Of a stretch of 64,000 nucleotides of DNA, positions 38,023 through 50,798 are shown piece after piece. Positions within the stretch are counted from its first letter, which is position 1. Each line of letters starts with the position of its first letter. Source of the stretch: Alentia gelatinosa (lineage: Eukaryota; Annelida; Polychaeta; Phyllodocida; Polynoidae). Both the position numbers and the translations under genes were made by a program. The stretch covers positions 133,991,118 to 134,055,117 of the forward strand of contig OX465579.1 of the NCBI GenBank assembly GCA_950022655.1, read 5' to 3'. Below the pieces are notes generated by a model that did no database searches, was not told the origin of the DNA, and was given only the letters and a program-made list of their open reading frames with translations.

Positions 38023-38026
38023 CATT

Positions 38027-39477
38027 TAAGAAACTTTACTATTACTCTTTCATTTTATCCATGTATGAGACATGCTAGAAACTTTATTAAGTGTATATAA
38101 AGGACTATAAAAACTATGACTGGAGACTACTGAGACATTATAAGGGCTCAGCATGTAGATACCTTTACCGGAAGATACATACAATGGCTCGTCTGAGATA
38201 ACAGAGACACTGTGCTATATCCAACACAGGTAGAAGAAACAGCTCTACATACACTATTCTTATGATAAATATGGAAAATATGGAAAGGACGAAACTAAGT
38301 TTATTAAAACAGGTATGGCAACCAACAGAAGTTAGTAAATTTTTTAAAACAGAATAAAAATATATACATTTAAATTGATATCCATAATCTTTACAAAACC
38401 TACATAACCTACCCCCTATTACTTCATTAAAAGTAATGTAATTAATCGCATGCAATGTGGCAAATATAATTCTAACACAACTTCTCAGTTAGGGTATTGG
38501 TGAAGTGTTCTGTGGAGAACTATAAAACATTATGCCTCAAAGGAGCAATTGCTACTGTATTTCATGAAGGCGATATCATATATTTGAAAGATATCTGTCT
38601 GCAGAAAATATAGCCCCTTTCCACCTTTAAACATTTGGGGCCTGTCGACACCCAAATTCTTTATGATAACAGTGGCAGTACATCAACTGGGGTAAAACCG
38701 TCTACATTGGATAATACCGTGTTTAAATGATACATGCGCCTCCTGATAAGAACCGCTTATACAACCCATATAAAACCAGCCTATATATTACATCTACCGG
38801 GAATGTGTACCACGAATGTGATAAAACCCACTGCAGACCCCGCAGCCATCGGTCTTCGGTTTTTCAAGATTGTTTATGGGGCGGCACATACAACCAGCGA
38901 ATAGATACAATCTGGTACAGCAATCCGCCGTTACTGGCGTGTACAATAGGTTAGACTGGTAGGTGTAACGAATGGTGGTGCCCAAATCCCCGGGCAAATA
39001 CAACAGCTGTAATAATGTTACTTCCATATTACCGAATTGCGTTGGGTCAGTTCAGATGTTGGGGGAAATGCATACAAACAAACATGTATATGTTTGACTG
39101 GGTAACACGAGAAACTGGTTTCATTATCTGCTTATGTATACATATCCTTATTTATGGCTGACTCTTCCCGGATGTTAATACATTTTGGTATTTCTACAAT
39201 CGAAATTGTAAACGGAGAATTGTTTATCAACTTCTCGCGTGGCAAAATGCAGACATTATTAATGGAAATATAATGGACTCACTGCCAGAAACATCGGATG
39301 TGCTGTCAGTAATATGAATGCGAAATAACATATGAAAATAAATAAGTGCAGGACTATACAGTTCTATATGTATATACCGGCAATGTACAGAACGAGCATA
39401 TTTATATCTCGAACGTGGGTATATATCAGGCATACACATAATTACGGATGGAATAGCATGGGCACTAATTCTTAGTA
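38027..39477. other. Non-coding stretch
   Basis: No gene recognised. Confidence 0.3.
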
Positions 39478-39770
39478 CAGTAGAACCCCGCCTAACGGAC
39501 ACCCCGCGTAAGCGGACACTTTTGCTCGGAACGGAAATTTTCCCCTCTATTAGATGTTTAATTTAACCCCGCGTTTTTACGAGTGTGTCTGAGTATATTC
39601 ATAGTAATTATTTATAATTCAAAGTTGAATAACTTCAGATCCATTTAAGATATAGCAAAATCGATTTCAGATTAACTATCCCCTCTGTCTCCCCTACATA
39701 TCGGTATAAAACACTTCAATATTGGCCCAGGGTAAACTTGATAACCCCGCGTAAGCGGACACCCCGCGTC
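39478..39770 (+). mobile_element. pogo/Tigger-like DNA transposon end, truncated
   Basis: CAGTAGAACCCCGCCTAACG follows TA at 39478, matching the CAGTAGAACC type of Tigger/pogo terminal repeats. CCCCGCGTAAGCGGACA occurs at about 39502 and again at about 39744, followed by CCCCGCGT. No matching right terminal repeat or transposase was found. Confidence 0.45.
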
Positions 39771-40719
39771 AGCTTTACTTAAAGTAAATTTCATTTACAG
39801 GTATTATCACCTACTGATGCTGTCTACAGAGTACTGGTAGTTATTTCATTGTTCCTTTAACTATTTCAACATCTGTAAGGGGTGAGGGTGTTATGAATAG
39901 CCTTAAGGTTTTTATCGGTGTTTACTGCCTAAAACCTAGTACATGGACGAGATACTTCACAAATCAGCTGTATTAACCAAGTCCTGTTCAATCATCCTGA
40001 TGGACACTGACAGGTGGGCCATGTAGGCCTTCTGTTTACATCTATGGCCAGCAAACAACCAGAAAAAAACATCACCATACAAACATCAGGCATTATCGAC
40101 CAACGCCTTTCGCCATCACCAAACATTCGTGTTTTAGGCCAACACCTATGTGCCCATATCAAAATGCAGTTTTCAATAATTTTAATATTTCCCTATACGC
40201 ATATCATCTTTTGGGTGACTAATTTCACTACGCAAGCTTAAAGGACATGGGATTTTACCCATAGAAAATCCGAAAAAAGGCTTATAAATACATGCTGGTT
40301 TTCCTGAGTAATATATGGAGACATGGTTAGTGCGCCTGAATGTTTTATGTACGTACAACCATAAGGAAACGTCAATAGATATCTATTGTATATGAACTAA
40401 AATCACAACGTGATTACGAGGGGTCATATGTGACACAGCCTCCACATGCACTGTCTTCATCCATACACTGGTTATTTACTTGTTCATCATAGTTAATTGT
40501 ACTAACTGGACAGCTATGAAAGGAGGGGGTAGATGGGGTGAAGTGACAGAACTGATTTAGTTTTTTTTCAAAATAACATCCCTGTCAAGCAAGGAGTCAT
40601 TTTGTCTCCTCCAAGATTACATTTTAAGAGCGGACCATAACAACATTAAATTTCATCCAATTTGTTTAAAACCGGACTACATCTCTGTCAACACGTTGGA
40701 AATGAATTCTGCTAAGACC
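39771..40719. other. Non-coding stretch
   Basis: Nothing recognised. Confidence 0.3.
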
Positions 40720-41700
40720 GCCTCCGCCCTATGGGTCAGTCCTTAGAGTGTCTGAGCAGTGTGGGAACACATCGCTACCGCGTCAGCTGCATCCTGGCCC
40801 GCTCTCCCTGAGAAGCTCGTACCGCCGTATATATCGGCCGGTCAACCGCTCTAAAGTGCTATGTGAGTGCCCAGTCTTTACTGCCTTCCAGTCTATAATG
40901 TAATAAAGGCGTCCCTGGACCCACCTGTCCCCTTTCTTTGCGGAGTGTCGTCAGAGTGAAGCCACTCATACTCCTAGTCTGACATGCGGCGAGTAGCTCG
41001 CAGGCTATTTATAGACCCTTACGATGTGGTAACGTCAGCCCTGTACTGTCCAGCTATCGGGTAGGCTTTCATCCCCTCAACCAGCTATTCACTAGCTAAA
41101 TGTAGCACACCTCCCGCAAGACACATCGCATAACTAAACTCTGGCCTGGGCTGGATAGCTTGCTTCTAAAACTAACAAGGGTAGGTGAGGAACAACAAAG
41201 AGAACTTTCTCAATATTGTATTCATACAATAGTTTTGAATATGAAGTCTATATTCAAAACATTACATTGTAGTTCGTAATGCGATATAGATGTATTGTTT
41301 ATCAAAAGCCAGCTACTCGGACCATACTAATAAATTACGGTAATTACAACCCCATTGTGATTCAAACACGCGCTGGTCATCTATCCACGTGTTTTCTTGA
41401 TCTTTTTTTTTCTTTAAACAGTGGCATCACTCATTAATTCATCGCAGCCAATCTAATTTACGCTAACATTATAAAAAAAGAAAAATCCCAGGCGTTGTTT
41501 TTATCGCTTATAAAGCCGGCTCTAAATCAATATTTACTACGACCTGTGGCCATAGCACTCAGCTTATCCCAGCGGTTAGAGAGAGCCGGCCATTATCTAC
41601 GCCCAGAGGCTCAGCGCGAGCTGCTCGTAACGCTAGGACGAGGCGCGGTCACCGACCCTCCGTAGGCGAGCTATTTTTTAACAGTAGTAGGGGATAGGAG
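40720..41700. promoter_or_regulatory. Two GC-rich islands, putative regulatory DNA
   Basis: About 40720-41060 and 41560-41670 are GC-rich. The second has GCGCGAGCTGCTCG (GAGCTGCTC at 41618). TATA-like TATTTATAGACC (about 41007) and TTATAAAGCCGGC (about 41509) are nearby. Between them is an 11-bp hairpin GTTTTGAATAT/ATATTCAAAAC (41232-41260). Confidence 0.25.
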
Positions 41701-42654
41701 ATACGACCCGCCAATATCCTACATATCCACCCCCTACCGACCACTATCCCCCATATATATCCACACTCACTCCCAAACCTCCAGAAACACCCCTCACAAC
41801 ATCCAATATACATTGTCCATCCCTAACCCGTCCCATCAAATTCCCCAGCAACTTATTGGACTCCACGAGACACTGGCTATAGCAAGATATTTGTAATATC
41901 AACACATCATGTATAAAGAATGCTCAACAGGCTAAACCCTGTAGCCATTACTTCATGTAATTATGCCCATAAATATCCTGTATGTTAATCTCGTATTTCT
42001 GCATAAGTAGGGCGGCCATGTCGCCCTGACCACCAAGTCTCTTATCATTAGAATATCATCCGCACATCAATGCAACAGTATAATTATTCGGTTTCTTTAT
42101 TCAAGCGTCATTTATGGATGCTGGCATGCTGAAGCTCTCCAGGGACATATCTTACTATCAGTATAAGTACACGTGAGGAGATATATGCCAGGAGAGTATA
42201 CAGGTTCAGTCTGGCTTTGGCTTATCGGTGAAAACCCGCATGTCCGTCGGTGATGCATGAAGGCAAAACAATAGCGGCCACAGAAGTGACCGCCGGGACA
42301 GCAGTACCAGTTAACTCTACACGACGATACACTTGACTTGTGTAGGGCTATCTGGCACTGGAGCTACGGACATAATACTGTCAAACTTGCGGATGTGCCA
42401 AGAGTGATTTTTACCACATAAAATTAGTCAAAATAATAGGATGAAAGGAAAGGAAAGAGAATAGAGAAAAAGAAGATTAGATTTTAAAAGAGGTAACTTC
42501 ATGTACGTGATACTGCCAACACTGTTAAGACTAAGGGAAATGACCAACAACCACGCATCAAAAAGTACTTTGTTCGATTTTTATGTGAACAATATTTCTT
42601 CTTACATGCGGTTTAATAGTTCAGTGACATTTTGATTAACTGATCCAATAGCCT
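41701..42654. other. Non-coding stretch
   Basis: Nothing recognised. Confidence 0.3.
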
Positions 42655-42685
42655 ACGTTTCGGACCAAGTAGTGGCCTTCTTCAG
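42655..42685 (-). mobile_element. Penelope-like terminal motif (relic)
   Basis: The minus strand reads CTGAAGA, then GGCCA-CTACT-TGGTC, then CGAAACGT. The CTGANGA...GAAA layout around a short stem resembles the hammerhead-type motif at ends of Penelope-like elements. Helices I and III cannot be built, so it is not an active ribozyme. A weaker look-alike is at about 59073-59105 on the plus strand. Confidence 0.3.
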
Positions 42686-43010
42686 GGTTGGATAGATAAT
42701 AACTGGTTTAACACTGTTAAGGTATCTCAACGTATCTATATTATTACTGCTACATAGGCATCGGTCACTAGATCTTTGTGTACTCATTTCAGGAATGGTA
42801 TACCAAACTATGTAAGGACATGCGACCCGTCGATTTCGAATGTCCCTACTGGTATAATTCTAGCTATCAAATTGGGCCTCGTCCCTTCTTCCTCTACTAA
42901 CCCCTAAAATATTTACAAAATTGTATCAAAAAACCTTCACCGTACTTGTAATACTTTACTTTATCTTCCTGTTAACTACTAAATCACATGAATTTTAGAT
43001 ATTTTGTGGA
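42686..43010. other. Non-coding stretch
   Basis: Nothing recognised. Confidence 0.3.
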
Positions 43011-43103
43011 TGCCCCTTCTTTGTTCTGATGCGTATAAGATTGGGAGGGGGTAGGGTCCAAAATTTCAAAAATTCTGCTTTCATACTTCATGGGTAGCCC
43101 CTA
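43011..43103. mobile_element. Diverged fragment of the 5153-5318 MITE family
   Basis: TTCTTTGTTCT, then GCGTATAAGAT, GGGAGGGGGTAGGGTC, AAAATTTCA and CATACTTCATGGGTAGCCCC follow the order of the right half of the 5153-5318 element, with a degraded terminal repeat. The left end is missing. Confidence 0.55.
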
Positions 43104-46100
43104 TCTCACTAAGTTAAATTTACAGCACATGATCTGTTATATCTGTCGAAGTATACCTAACCTGCCCAACGCCTACTATATATTTTTAATATACAATGTA
43201 TCCCATAACGACCAGATCCTATCTGACTTACTCAATTCATCCAACAGAGCATCTGCCTCATAAATACCTATATCCTGCCCAATGCTACAACACTGAGTAT
43301 TTCGCCTCTCAAAACCTACAATGACGGGAGAGACAATTTGAGCCAGCGTGCCAACAATGTTGTAAGTAGGGGTTGTGCTACGCGCCACGCAGTCAATAAA
43401 AACACTGGAGATGACTCACAGCGTACAGGACTGGGGGGTTGAAGAGTGTAGCGGCGAGCAGTTGGAGCAGCACGGAGCATATGAGGAGAGTATTACATCA
43501 AGTAGGTGGATGGCGGGCGGCCTGGTAGAATCACCTGCCAACGAGTGACCTGTGCCTACCACCACTCGCAACACACGGTAAAAGCCTCTCACTCGCGGGC
43601 CAATGACCCCTCCCTCCCCATACGGTGGAACATCGCCAGCTCTTACGCTATATATCCGCAGACGGGACATCGCTCCCAGGCAATTCCAGGACTTTGCGTG
43701 ATGAATTTTTCAAAAAGAAATGAGGAAAATGGACCTTTTGGTAAAACATATTTAAAGGATTGAGAGTGGGCGATATAGCACTGAGAAGTGGCTAGCATTG
43801 CACTGTAAAGACGGGGTTGTCAGAGGAGGCACAGAGAATTGGCATGGCAGAGAATAGGCAGTCGCCGGCGGTCGTTCTGGTCAGTACTTACTGACCTTTA
43901 CACTACAGCTCTCTCACTAGACACGCCTGCAGCAGTCCACCCACCACCAGTAGGTACACGAAATAGTGAACACCCACTCATCGATCGTTCCATGCCTATA
44001 CTGATACGCTGATCTTATGAAGTCGACTCCAAATAACGTCTATCTATCACAAATGTAATGCGGATTAATAGAGATTAAGGTTTAAAATACACTGCTTAAC
44101 GAGAAAAATCGATTTTATATCGAAACCGCTTAGTTTCCTTAAATATACAACCGAATAAAATGTTTAAAAACGGCAGACTGAGGGGTGATTAAGGACCGGT
44201 AATTAAGAATATAAATTACGCGTGGTTAATCGATATTTCAATCGGAACGATAAGGGATAGTCAATTACGGCGGCATACAAGATAACATGTTATTTAGTGT
44301 CTGTGGGAAATTAACAGTCATTACCTAATGTGCCCTCTGAATATAATCATAAAAGGGCCGGACACTGTGCCGTGGGAATTCTGCGTAGATAAATACAAAC
44401 TTTAGTGGTCATCATCACTCCAGCATTGTGCAGTATTTTCTCTTTGAACAGTGCCCTTTTAACTATGAGGAGCCGATAAGCGACATCCATGGATTTCCTG
44501 TTAAGCCCTGTTGTAGTCAAACAAAGACACAAAGTAACCCAGTAGTGGAATCCTTTTTTCCTGGCGGATTTCAGTGTTCATAAGCTACTTAAAGGAGAGC
44601 TTATTCCCATCAGCCAGGGGGGACAGCCTTTTCCCCAATCAAATATACAGTCATTTCATTTATGATAAAATGCATGATTCTCATTGACTCCATCCAATTT
44701 GACGCAGAGACATAAAAATAGTTATTCAGAATAGAAGACCCCCTTGTGTCTACTTCAGATTTTACACAAAATTGTTCTAGGTCGTACTGCAGTATTCATT
44801 AACTTTCTGAACAAAAAGTGCCGATATTTTGTAATCCCCGCCAAACTAAAAGACAAGGGTGCGATGGGAATAAAAAGAATATGCTCATTAGGAAGGAGAC
44901 TGTTGGCACGAGAAGTTCTCATTACTGTCGATACATTAAATCAGTTATGAGCTTACGGCCCTTCTTTTTCTAAGTAGGATGAATCTAGTGATAAAGTGTC
45001 TTTGTACGTCGGTGACTGAAGTTGTTGAATGTGAGATTTCAGACTTTATCTATATTTTCACGTCACTAGGTTATACTGAGGCAGACACAGGCTAGAGCGT
45101 GGTAAGGTCAAGATTGGAGTCATCAAGAAAGAGACAGCCCGGGTGGAAATCCATTATTTCTGTATGAGTTTTCTGCATCTCATTTTTTATGCAAATCGTT
45201 CCTGACGCTTCATTCTGTGTATCATGACTTACCATTGAATGAGTCAGTCGCCCTCTTCGCCCTATTTTCTAAGGCTGTGGGGCTCCTGTACATGGTTTCC
45301 ATACTGGCCCACTATGTACAGCTCTAAAAGGTTTATGGACCACCCTATAGGGTTTTTAGATGAGACATTGATGAAACTGAAATCTAGCTCGTGCTACAAA
45401 ACCGAAAATATAGCTACTGCAACTGACAGTGAAACTAAAGTCACTATCTTCTCTATTTCTTATTTCTTTCAGGGAGAAAGTATCACAATGGATTTAGCCT
45501 TCTCGATGGTATCGTGCGATACATAAATACCTACAAAAAGCAGTCATCTATGCTCGAAGGTTGGAACAATGTTTGATACTAACAAGAGAAATTGGCCGAT
45601 AAGATTGATGTTACATTGCTGTCCTGTCATCTTCACCTCGTAGATACAATCTCACCATGATGATAGAAGGCGTAAAAGCCATACAGGCAAGAGCGGAAGT
45701 TCGGCAATTGCGAGCCTCTGTGATCCCATAAAAAGACCCACAAAGACAAATGAGGAGGATGGGGGTGGGGAGGGGACGACTACCTTTCATATGGAGGCGC
45801 AACACTCTGGGTTCTTCGCCAGGGAACCTGCCAAAATAGCTCTATACGGTTTGAATATCAATGTGTGAACTACATGTATATGAATTGCACCGAATAAAAC
45901 AGAACAGCATCTCGATGATGTTACAGATATGTTCAATGTGCAAATAGATTTGAGCGATGCTGAATAAATATATCTATATGAAAACAAAACAATAGCTCAC
46001 TGACTCATGATGTGGGATTCAGTATTGGATTTGCCGATACAGAGTTCGATGAAAATACAGAAAGAAAGTTTGTTTGTTTGTGGTTTAACGTCCCAGGGGA

Positions 46101-46959
46101 CCCTGAGGGTATATACAGAAAAAAAGAGTGCGTATATGAGGAGAGGACAGATTGCCAACAAATAAAACAACGTTCTCAATGCATGCTTTGGCTCATTTAT
46201 GAACAACTGCAGTTTTGTTGAATTTGCCTTCGACATAAGGGACATGTTTTGAAAACTGTATAATAATAAACATTCAATTTAAATTTCAGTGTGGTTTTAT
46301 GCCCCGAGGACGATCTTTTTAATTTAATGCCAACTTTGAAGTTCATGTACGATGTCTTTTTTATTGAAAAAAAATACACCTCATTTCTGAAGACACTAAG
46401 TATTTCAAATTGGAAAACATTCCTCCTTTTGGAGTGAACCTCAGCGGATGAAACACTCCGGACGCCTCAGAAGCGCCTCGAAAACTCAGCACTATGGAGG
46501 ACCCTTCAGACTTTCGGTTCCTCAAGAGGCACCCTCCGTACAAGCCGGCAGTGCACCTCCGGAAGACTCACCATAATATTCTGACACCTTCAATGATGTT
46601 CATGTTATTTCGGGATAAGCTTCACATCTGCATGTCGGGAACTACATATTTCATATATGGAAGCTGCACAAAACGATTTTATCAAAGAACATCCTATTAC
46701 AGCTAGCTTTACCCCAAAATTCTTTTTATTTTTCAAAATTAAAGGAGAATATCTTGTATACGCAGCTCTAGGAGTCATTCAATGTTTGTCTCTATCGTAA
46801 AGCAGACTGGATGACATACTTCGGTGTCTTTTCGCTTGAGAGACGAATTAGTGGCGACAGACCGTGAATATATAACCTGTTCTCACAATGCCTCCACATC
46901 GCAATCCCCGACTTTCCGCTCCCAGTCATGTTACACAACGTGCAGCCACTTTGATCCCG
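43104..46959. other. Non-coding stretch
   Basis: No gene recognised. AAAGTTTGTTTGTTTGTGG at about 46064 followed by TTTAACGTCCC resembles a dispersed repeat seen in several marine invertebrates. Frames at 43416-43763, 45239-45526 and 46494-46706 lack domains. Confidence 0.3.
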
Positions 46960-47930
46960 TACTTATTGAGTCACGGGACCTGGACGGCCGACTAATCTCG
47001 CCCTCACCACGTGTGGACGGTCGTGCCCGTGACGGGAACGCCTGCCCAGGTCTGCACCGGATGCCGTCCCGACCCCCCGCCTCGGATCAGGTCCAAATCT
47101 ATTGGTGTTTGCTGGTCCATGGTCCCTACCCCCAAGTCCCTGCCTCCAGTCACTGTCCCGGCCCCTGCACTGGTCGCAGTCTCCATAGTACTTCCTACCA
47201 TAGTCTGCATCCAGTCCCTGACCCCGGCCCTGAATCTGTAGCCATGTCTCTACTGCTAGTGCCTTCTTCGGAACCCTACCCTGGTCCCCTCCATGGAACC
47301 TGCCCGGAGTATGTACACATATTACATCGTCCTTGCCCCTGGTTTCTGCCACTAGTCCTTTCCCCAGTCCATATTCCCAGACCCTATCCTGCTCACTCTT
47401 CGCCTCTGGCCCCTGTCCGTGTCCCTCTCTCCAATTCCAGACGCTGTCCCCTACCTTGGTTCCACTCTTTATCTGAGCCCTGATATTTTGTCCCATAGGT
47501 TTAACATGGGGAAATCGTGGCCATAGGAATATTGCAGTCCGTTCTCCATGGTCTATATCCGGTGTATCGTACATTCTGTTTGTGTATACAGGGGTGAGAT
47601 AAAAACAGAAAGCAACTCGTTTTATTCAGAGTCGTTGTTCCCCAACTCGTTTGAATGCTACATGATGGTTTCTTCCTAATACCCTAATACCCGAGTCCCT
47701 ACATCACTTCCTACTCCTTGTCATTGTCCTTGGCCTGGTCCCAATTCCCCTCTACTCCCTCTCATCGCCTTTTTCCCTATCCCCACCTCTAGTCCTTACC
47801 CTGGTCCCTACCTTGGACCCTTTTCTTAGTCTCTGCCCTAGTCATTGTCCCGGTCTCGGTCTCGAGTCCTTGTATCTATTTCTGCACCCTGTCTCTGCCC
47901 TTAGTTTCCACCCTACGCACCCAACTACGT
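46960..47930. repeat. Degenerate pyrimidine-rich minisatellite (CCTRGTCCC type)
   Basis: Many imperfect AGTCCCTGCCCC / CCTGGTCCCTACC units in two blocks (about 46980-47480 and 47680-47930) are separated by about 200 bp of unique sequence. The 219-codon plus-strand and 203-codon minus-strand open frames across it are low-complexity products of the repeat. Confidence 0.65.
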
Positions 47931-49871
47931 GAGGGAATTGCCTCTACCGCCTACTACATTAGGTGAGAGCGGCCAGTGCTGACGGACATGTTAACGCCAC
48001 CCCGGCTCGGTTAAGCCATCCGTCCGGCACATCGCACGCAACCCATGCCCTTAAGTACGTTTGTGATGATAATCTCCATTTGTCCTTGCAGTAGGAGAAT
48101 GCGATTACGGCAGCAGCTTAGATGGATTCACGTTGGAGGTCGGAGTTGCGGAGAAGTGGTGGCCGGCAAGTGAGGTAGACTGGGTATAGAGGCCAAGGTC
48201 TATTCGAAGTCAGTATTTCTATACGGACCTAACCTTTGACTTGGGTGCATAAATACTTCAAAAGGCACAAAAAAAAAGGTCGCTGAGGTCATCAGGCCGA
48301 CGAACATGAGTGAAAAATTCCAATGGCGAGACGGACTGAGGGGAGAGAGCTTTCCATCCAAACAGCCAGCGATCAATGGCTGAACTATCATAACAATACC
48401 CTGCGCGTGGCTACCACCCTCCCCTGTATTCCTACTCATCCACTCAGCCAAAGCCACAGGCCATAATCAGACCCATTTGGCAGACAATGAGACGAAAGCA
48501 GTCTTTGCAGTGAAAAAAAGCATCCTATCATTCATTGGAAAATGTGTGTGATTATGCTGGAGAGGCAGGTGATGGGTCACACCTAGAGGCGAAATGTATT
48601 CTTGATTGCGAGGAAATAGCAATAATGATAATAACAATAATATAATGAGAATGACACCAATAATAACTATAATGATAATAATAACGACAGTTTGATAACA
48701 GTGCTAAAACAGAGACACAAATATGTTTTTTTTAGATGTGTTGCACTCATCTTTGCCACAAACCTAAAGCGACGGACCAACTGACAAGGAGAATATTGGA
48801 AAACTCCATCTGTACTGTGGGTGGTAGGACTGATGGCGGACGTATTTAATCAAACATACGCCCACGGCAGCTTTCGAGGAGGCGCGTAAGACAAGACACA
48901 GACTGGCCACGGGTGGAGCATGTGATTGCCTTTTGTGCCGACAGCCTTTGTAATGCTGTTGTTGTGTTCGCTCTATTAGCAACAGGACACCCCACTCGCC
49001 TCCTCCCATCATAGCATCGTCCCATTTTTATATGCAGGACAAAATAGACTGCCAGGTCCAAAACAACAATTATTATATACAACAATTATCATTTACCCTA
49101 CATATAAATCTAGGTTACCGAAGAAAAACCATTTCACTATGTGTTAGACTACCTATTCCAATGTGTTTTTTTAAACAAATATATAGTCAATAATCGATGA
49201 TTTTGAGGACCGGCGTCCGTAAATCACTCGAGGTTGACGACGGAATAAACTCTTCGTTGGATAGAGTGGACCGTCTCTAAACCATCGATTGTTGTATATC
49301 CTACCAATGGTGATTGATAATAATTTGAATTCACAGAAATTCGTCCACTAATAAACAATGGGTAGTGGTTCACTGTGGCCCCATCCATTTTCAATGGGGA
49401 CTTCGTAACCCATTGGTAAGAAAATATGATGAATGGTAAATTACATGATTGCTAAATCTAGCTTACTATAGATACATGCAGAAGAACACAGACACAGGGG
49501 CTCGCAATAGAGAAAGAGAAATTCTCTTATCTACGTTGTGTATCAGATATCAGAAGTAACCATCTAACGGGTATGCAGCGTGTATCCAAATCTGATATCC
49601 TTACTTGCGTGCTGATTGGAGACCTGGCACTGGATTACTCACCATAATAAAGAATCGTACCGAGTCGATCCACCAGGACAATGATTCATAGATGTTACAA
49701 TAAATCATATAACTGTCGCTGTCTGTGCTGATAGTTTTCATAGTGAACACAGGGAGAATTAACAATACGGACAGGTGGTGCAAGAGGGCATTATATAAGA
49801 CAGGCGGCACAGCCTATAGCCGTCTATGACAGTATTGTATCTTAGAAGTACTATCGTAAAACCGGATGAGT
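47931..49871. other. Non-coding stretch
   Basis: It contains a loose AAT/ATG-rich tract (about 48620-48690). No gene recognised. Confidence 0.3.
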
Positions 49872-49987
49872 TTTAATCTTGGCTCCCGTATGCTACGACT
49901 GGCGTTTGGGGTAGTGATATCACGAGGCGGAGCCGAGTGGTATCCGGAACCAAACGCCAGGAGTGGCATACGAGAGCTAAGGTTAAA
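49872..49987. repeat. Foldback element with 38-nt arms
   Basis: Arms 49872-49909 and 49950-49987 are complementary at 32 of 38 positions (core CGTATGC, GGCGTTTGG). The 40-nt centre is itself an imperfect palindrome around GATATCACGAGGCGGAGCCG (49916-49944). Confidence 0.7.
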
Positions 49988-50063
49988 AGGAATCAGGTTT
50001 TGATTTTATCTTACCCCTCTCTACAATATTTCAATATCAAAATCATAAATGAAAATCATCAAA

Positions 50064-50124
50064 ATTCCGTATGCCCCTAGTAGCATACAAACGTCCATAT
50101 GCCAGTCAGCGTGGCATACGGAAT
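50064..50124. repeat. Companion foldback with 12-bp perfect arms
   Basis: ATTCCGTATGCC (50064-50075) and GGCATACGGAAT (50113-50124), with further GCATAC/GTATGC-like words inside. It shares the CGTATGC core with the foldback 80 bp to its left. Confidence 0.6.
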
Positions 50125-50285
50125 CTCAATGTTAAGCCTATGGGATTTTATATTAGGGGTAGGATAATGCCAGATATGGGGTCAGGTCCTATAGGTACGG
50201 AATGTAGAGTCACAGTTATTTTCACCACAAAAGGCATTTTTATGGGATATCAAATTGGATGCATATTGATGAATCGTCTACTTAC

Positions 50286-50306
50286 ATCATCCATTAAGTT
50301 CTCGAA
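50286..50306 (-). CDS. AP1AR: AP1AR-like protein, 21-nt microexon
   Basis: Minus strand TTTTTTCATTTCAG|TTCGAGAACTTAATGGATGAT|GTAAGT encodes FENLMDD in phase 0 on both sides. The FENL core and its acidic follow-up match vertebrate AP1AR IEFENLVESDE. It follows the 50750-50798 exon by a 443-bp intron, and the joined reading ...DFSIE-FENLMDD is continuous. Both splice sites are close to consensus. It is far too short to be found as an open reading frame. Confidence 0.6.
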
Positions 50307-50749
50307 CTGAAATGAAAAAAACATGTTTTGCGATTAGAAGGTGTAAGAACTACCTATATGATACTAAAGTCATAACGATTTTATCATGCGATGGTTGAAA
50401 GTCAAAGGTTCATCTAATCAATGCACAGATGGTTTCTATGGCATTTTCTCTTTATGCTGGGAAGCACAAAATGTCCATCAATATTGACTATAACATTCAC
50501 TAGATATCAGCATCAAAAGGCACTTTTCATCGGTGTAAGTGATCACCAGATACCGTAAATAGAGATCTAATCACATTGCTGATTTCCTAACCTATACAAT
50601 TCATTACAAATTCATTGAGCTCAATATAAAACAGAACATAGTCTAATTAAACAAAGAGCCGAGGTGGAAGGGAATCATCACTGCAATAGATTTACGTTCA
50701 TTGTGTTTCCAGTAACCAATACATTAGGCAGTAAAAATAAGTAACTCAC
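50307..50749 (-). other. 443-bp intron of the AP1AR-like gene
   Basis: AT-rich, with donor GAG|GTGAGT (50749-50744) and acceptor TTTCAG (50312-50307) on the minus strand. Nothing else seen. Confidence 0.5.
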
Positions 50750-50798
50750 CTCGATGGAGAAATCACGTTCAACATTATAACGTGTGCGTAAGTATTTC
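50750..50798 (-). CDS. AP1AR: AP1AR-like protein, N-terminal exon
   Basis: Minus strand CTTTATTTTACAG|G AAA TAC ... ATC GAG|GTGAGT gives a 49-nt exon reading KYLRTRYNVERDFSIE, with the first G completing a codon from the previous exon. Vertebrate AP1AR has KYFRTCSRGEHLTIEFENL at this point of its N-terminus, and the next exon supplies FENL. In AP1AR this part follows a lipid-anchored MGNC start and includes the region involved in kinesin light-chain binding; that start codon was not found in the window. Both splice sites are strong. Confidence 0.6.

Noticed and set aside
42655..42685. Functional hammerhead ribozyme
   Set aside because: Core-like CTGAAGA and GAAA are present, but helices I and III and a cleavage triplet could not be built.
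46060..46100. AAAGTTTGTTTGTTTGTGG...TTTAACGTCCC as diagnostic of a mollusc
   Set aside because: It recalls dispersed repeats of marine invertebrates, but I cannot tie it to a named family or taxon from sequence alone.
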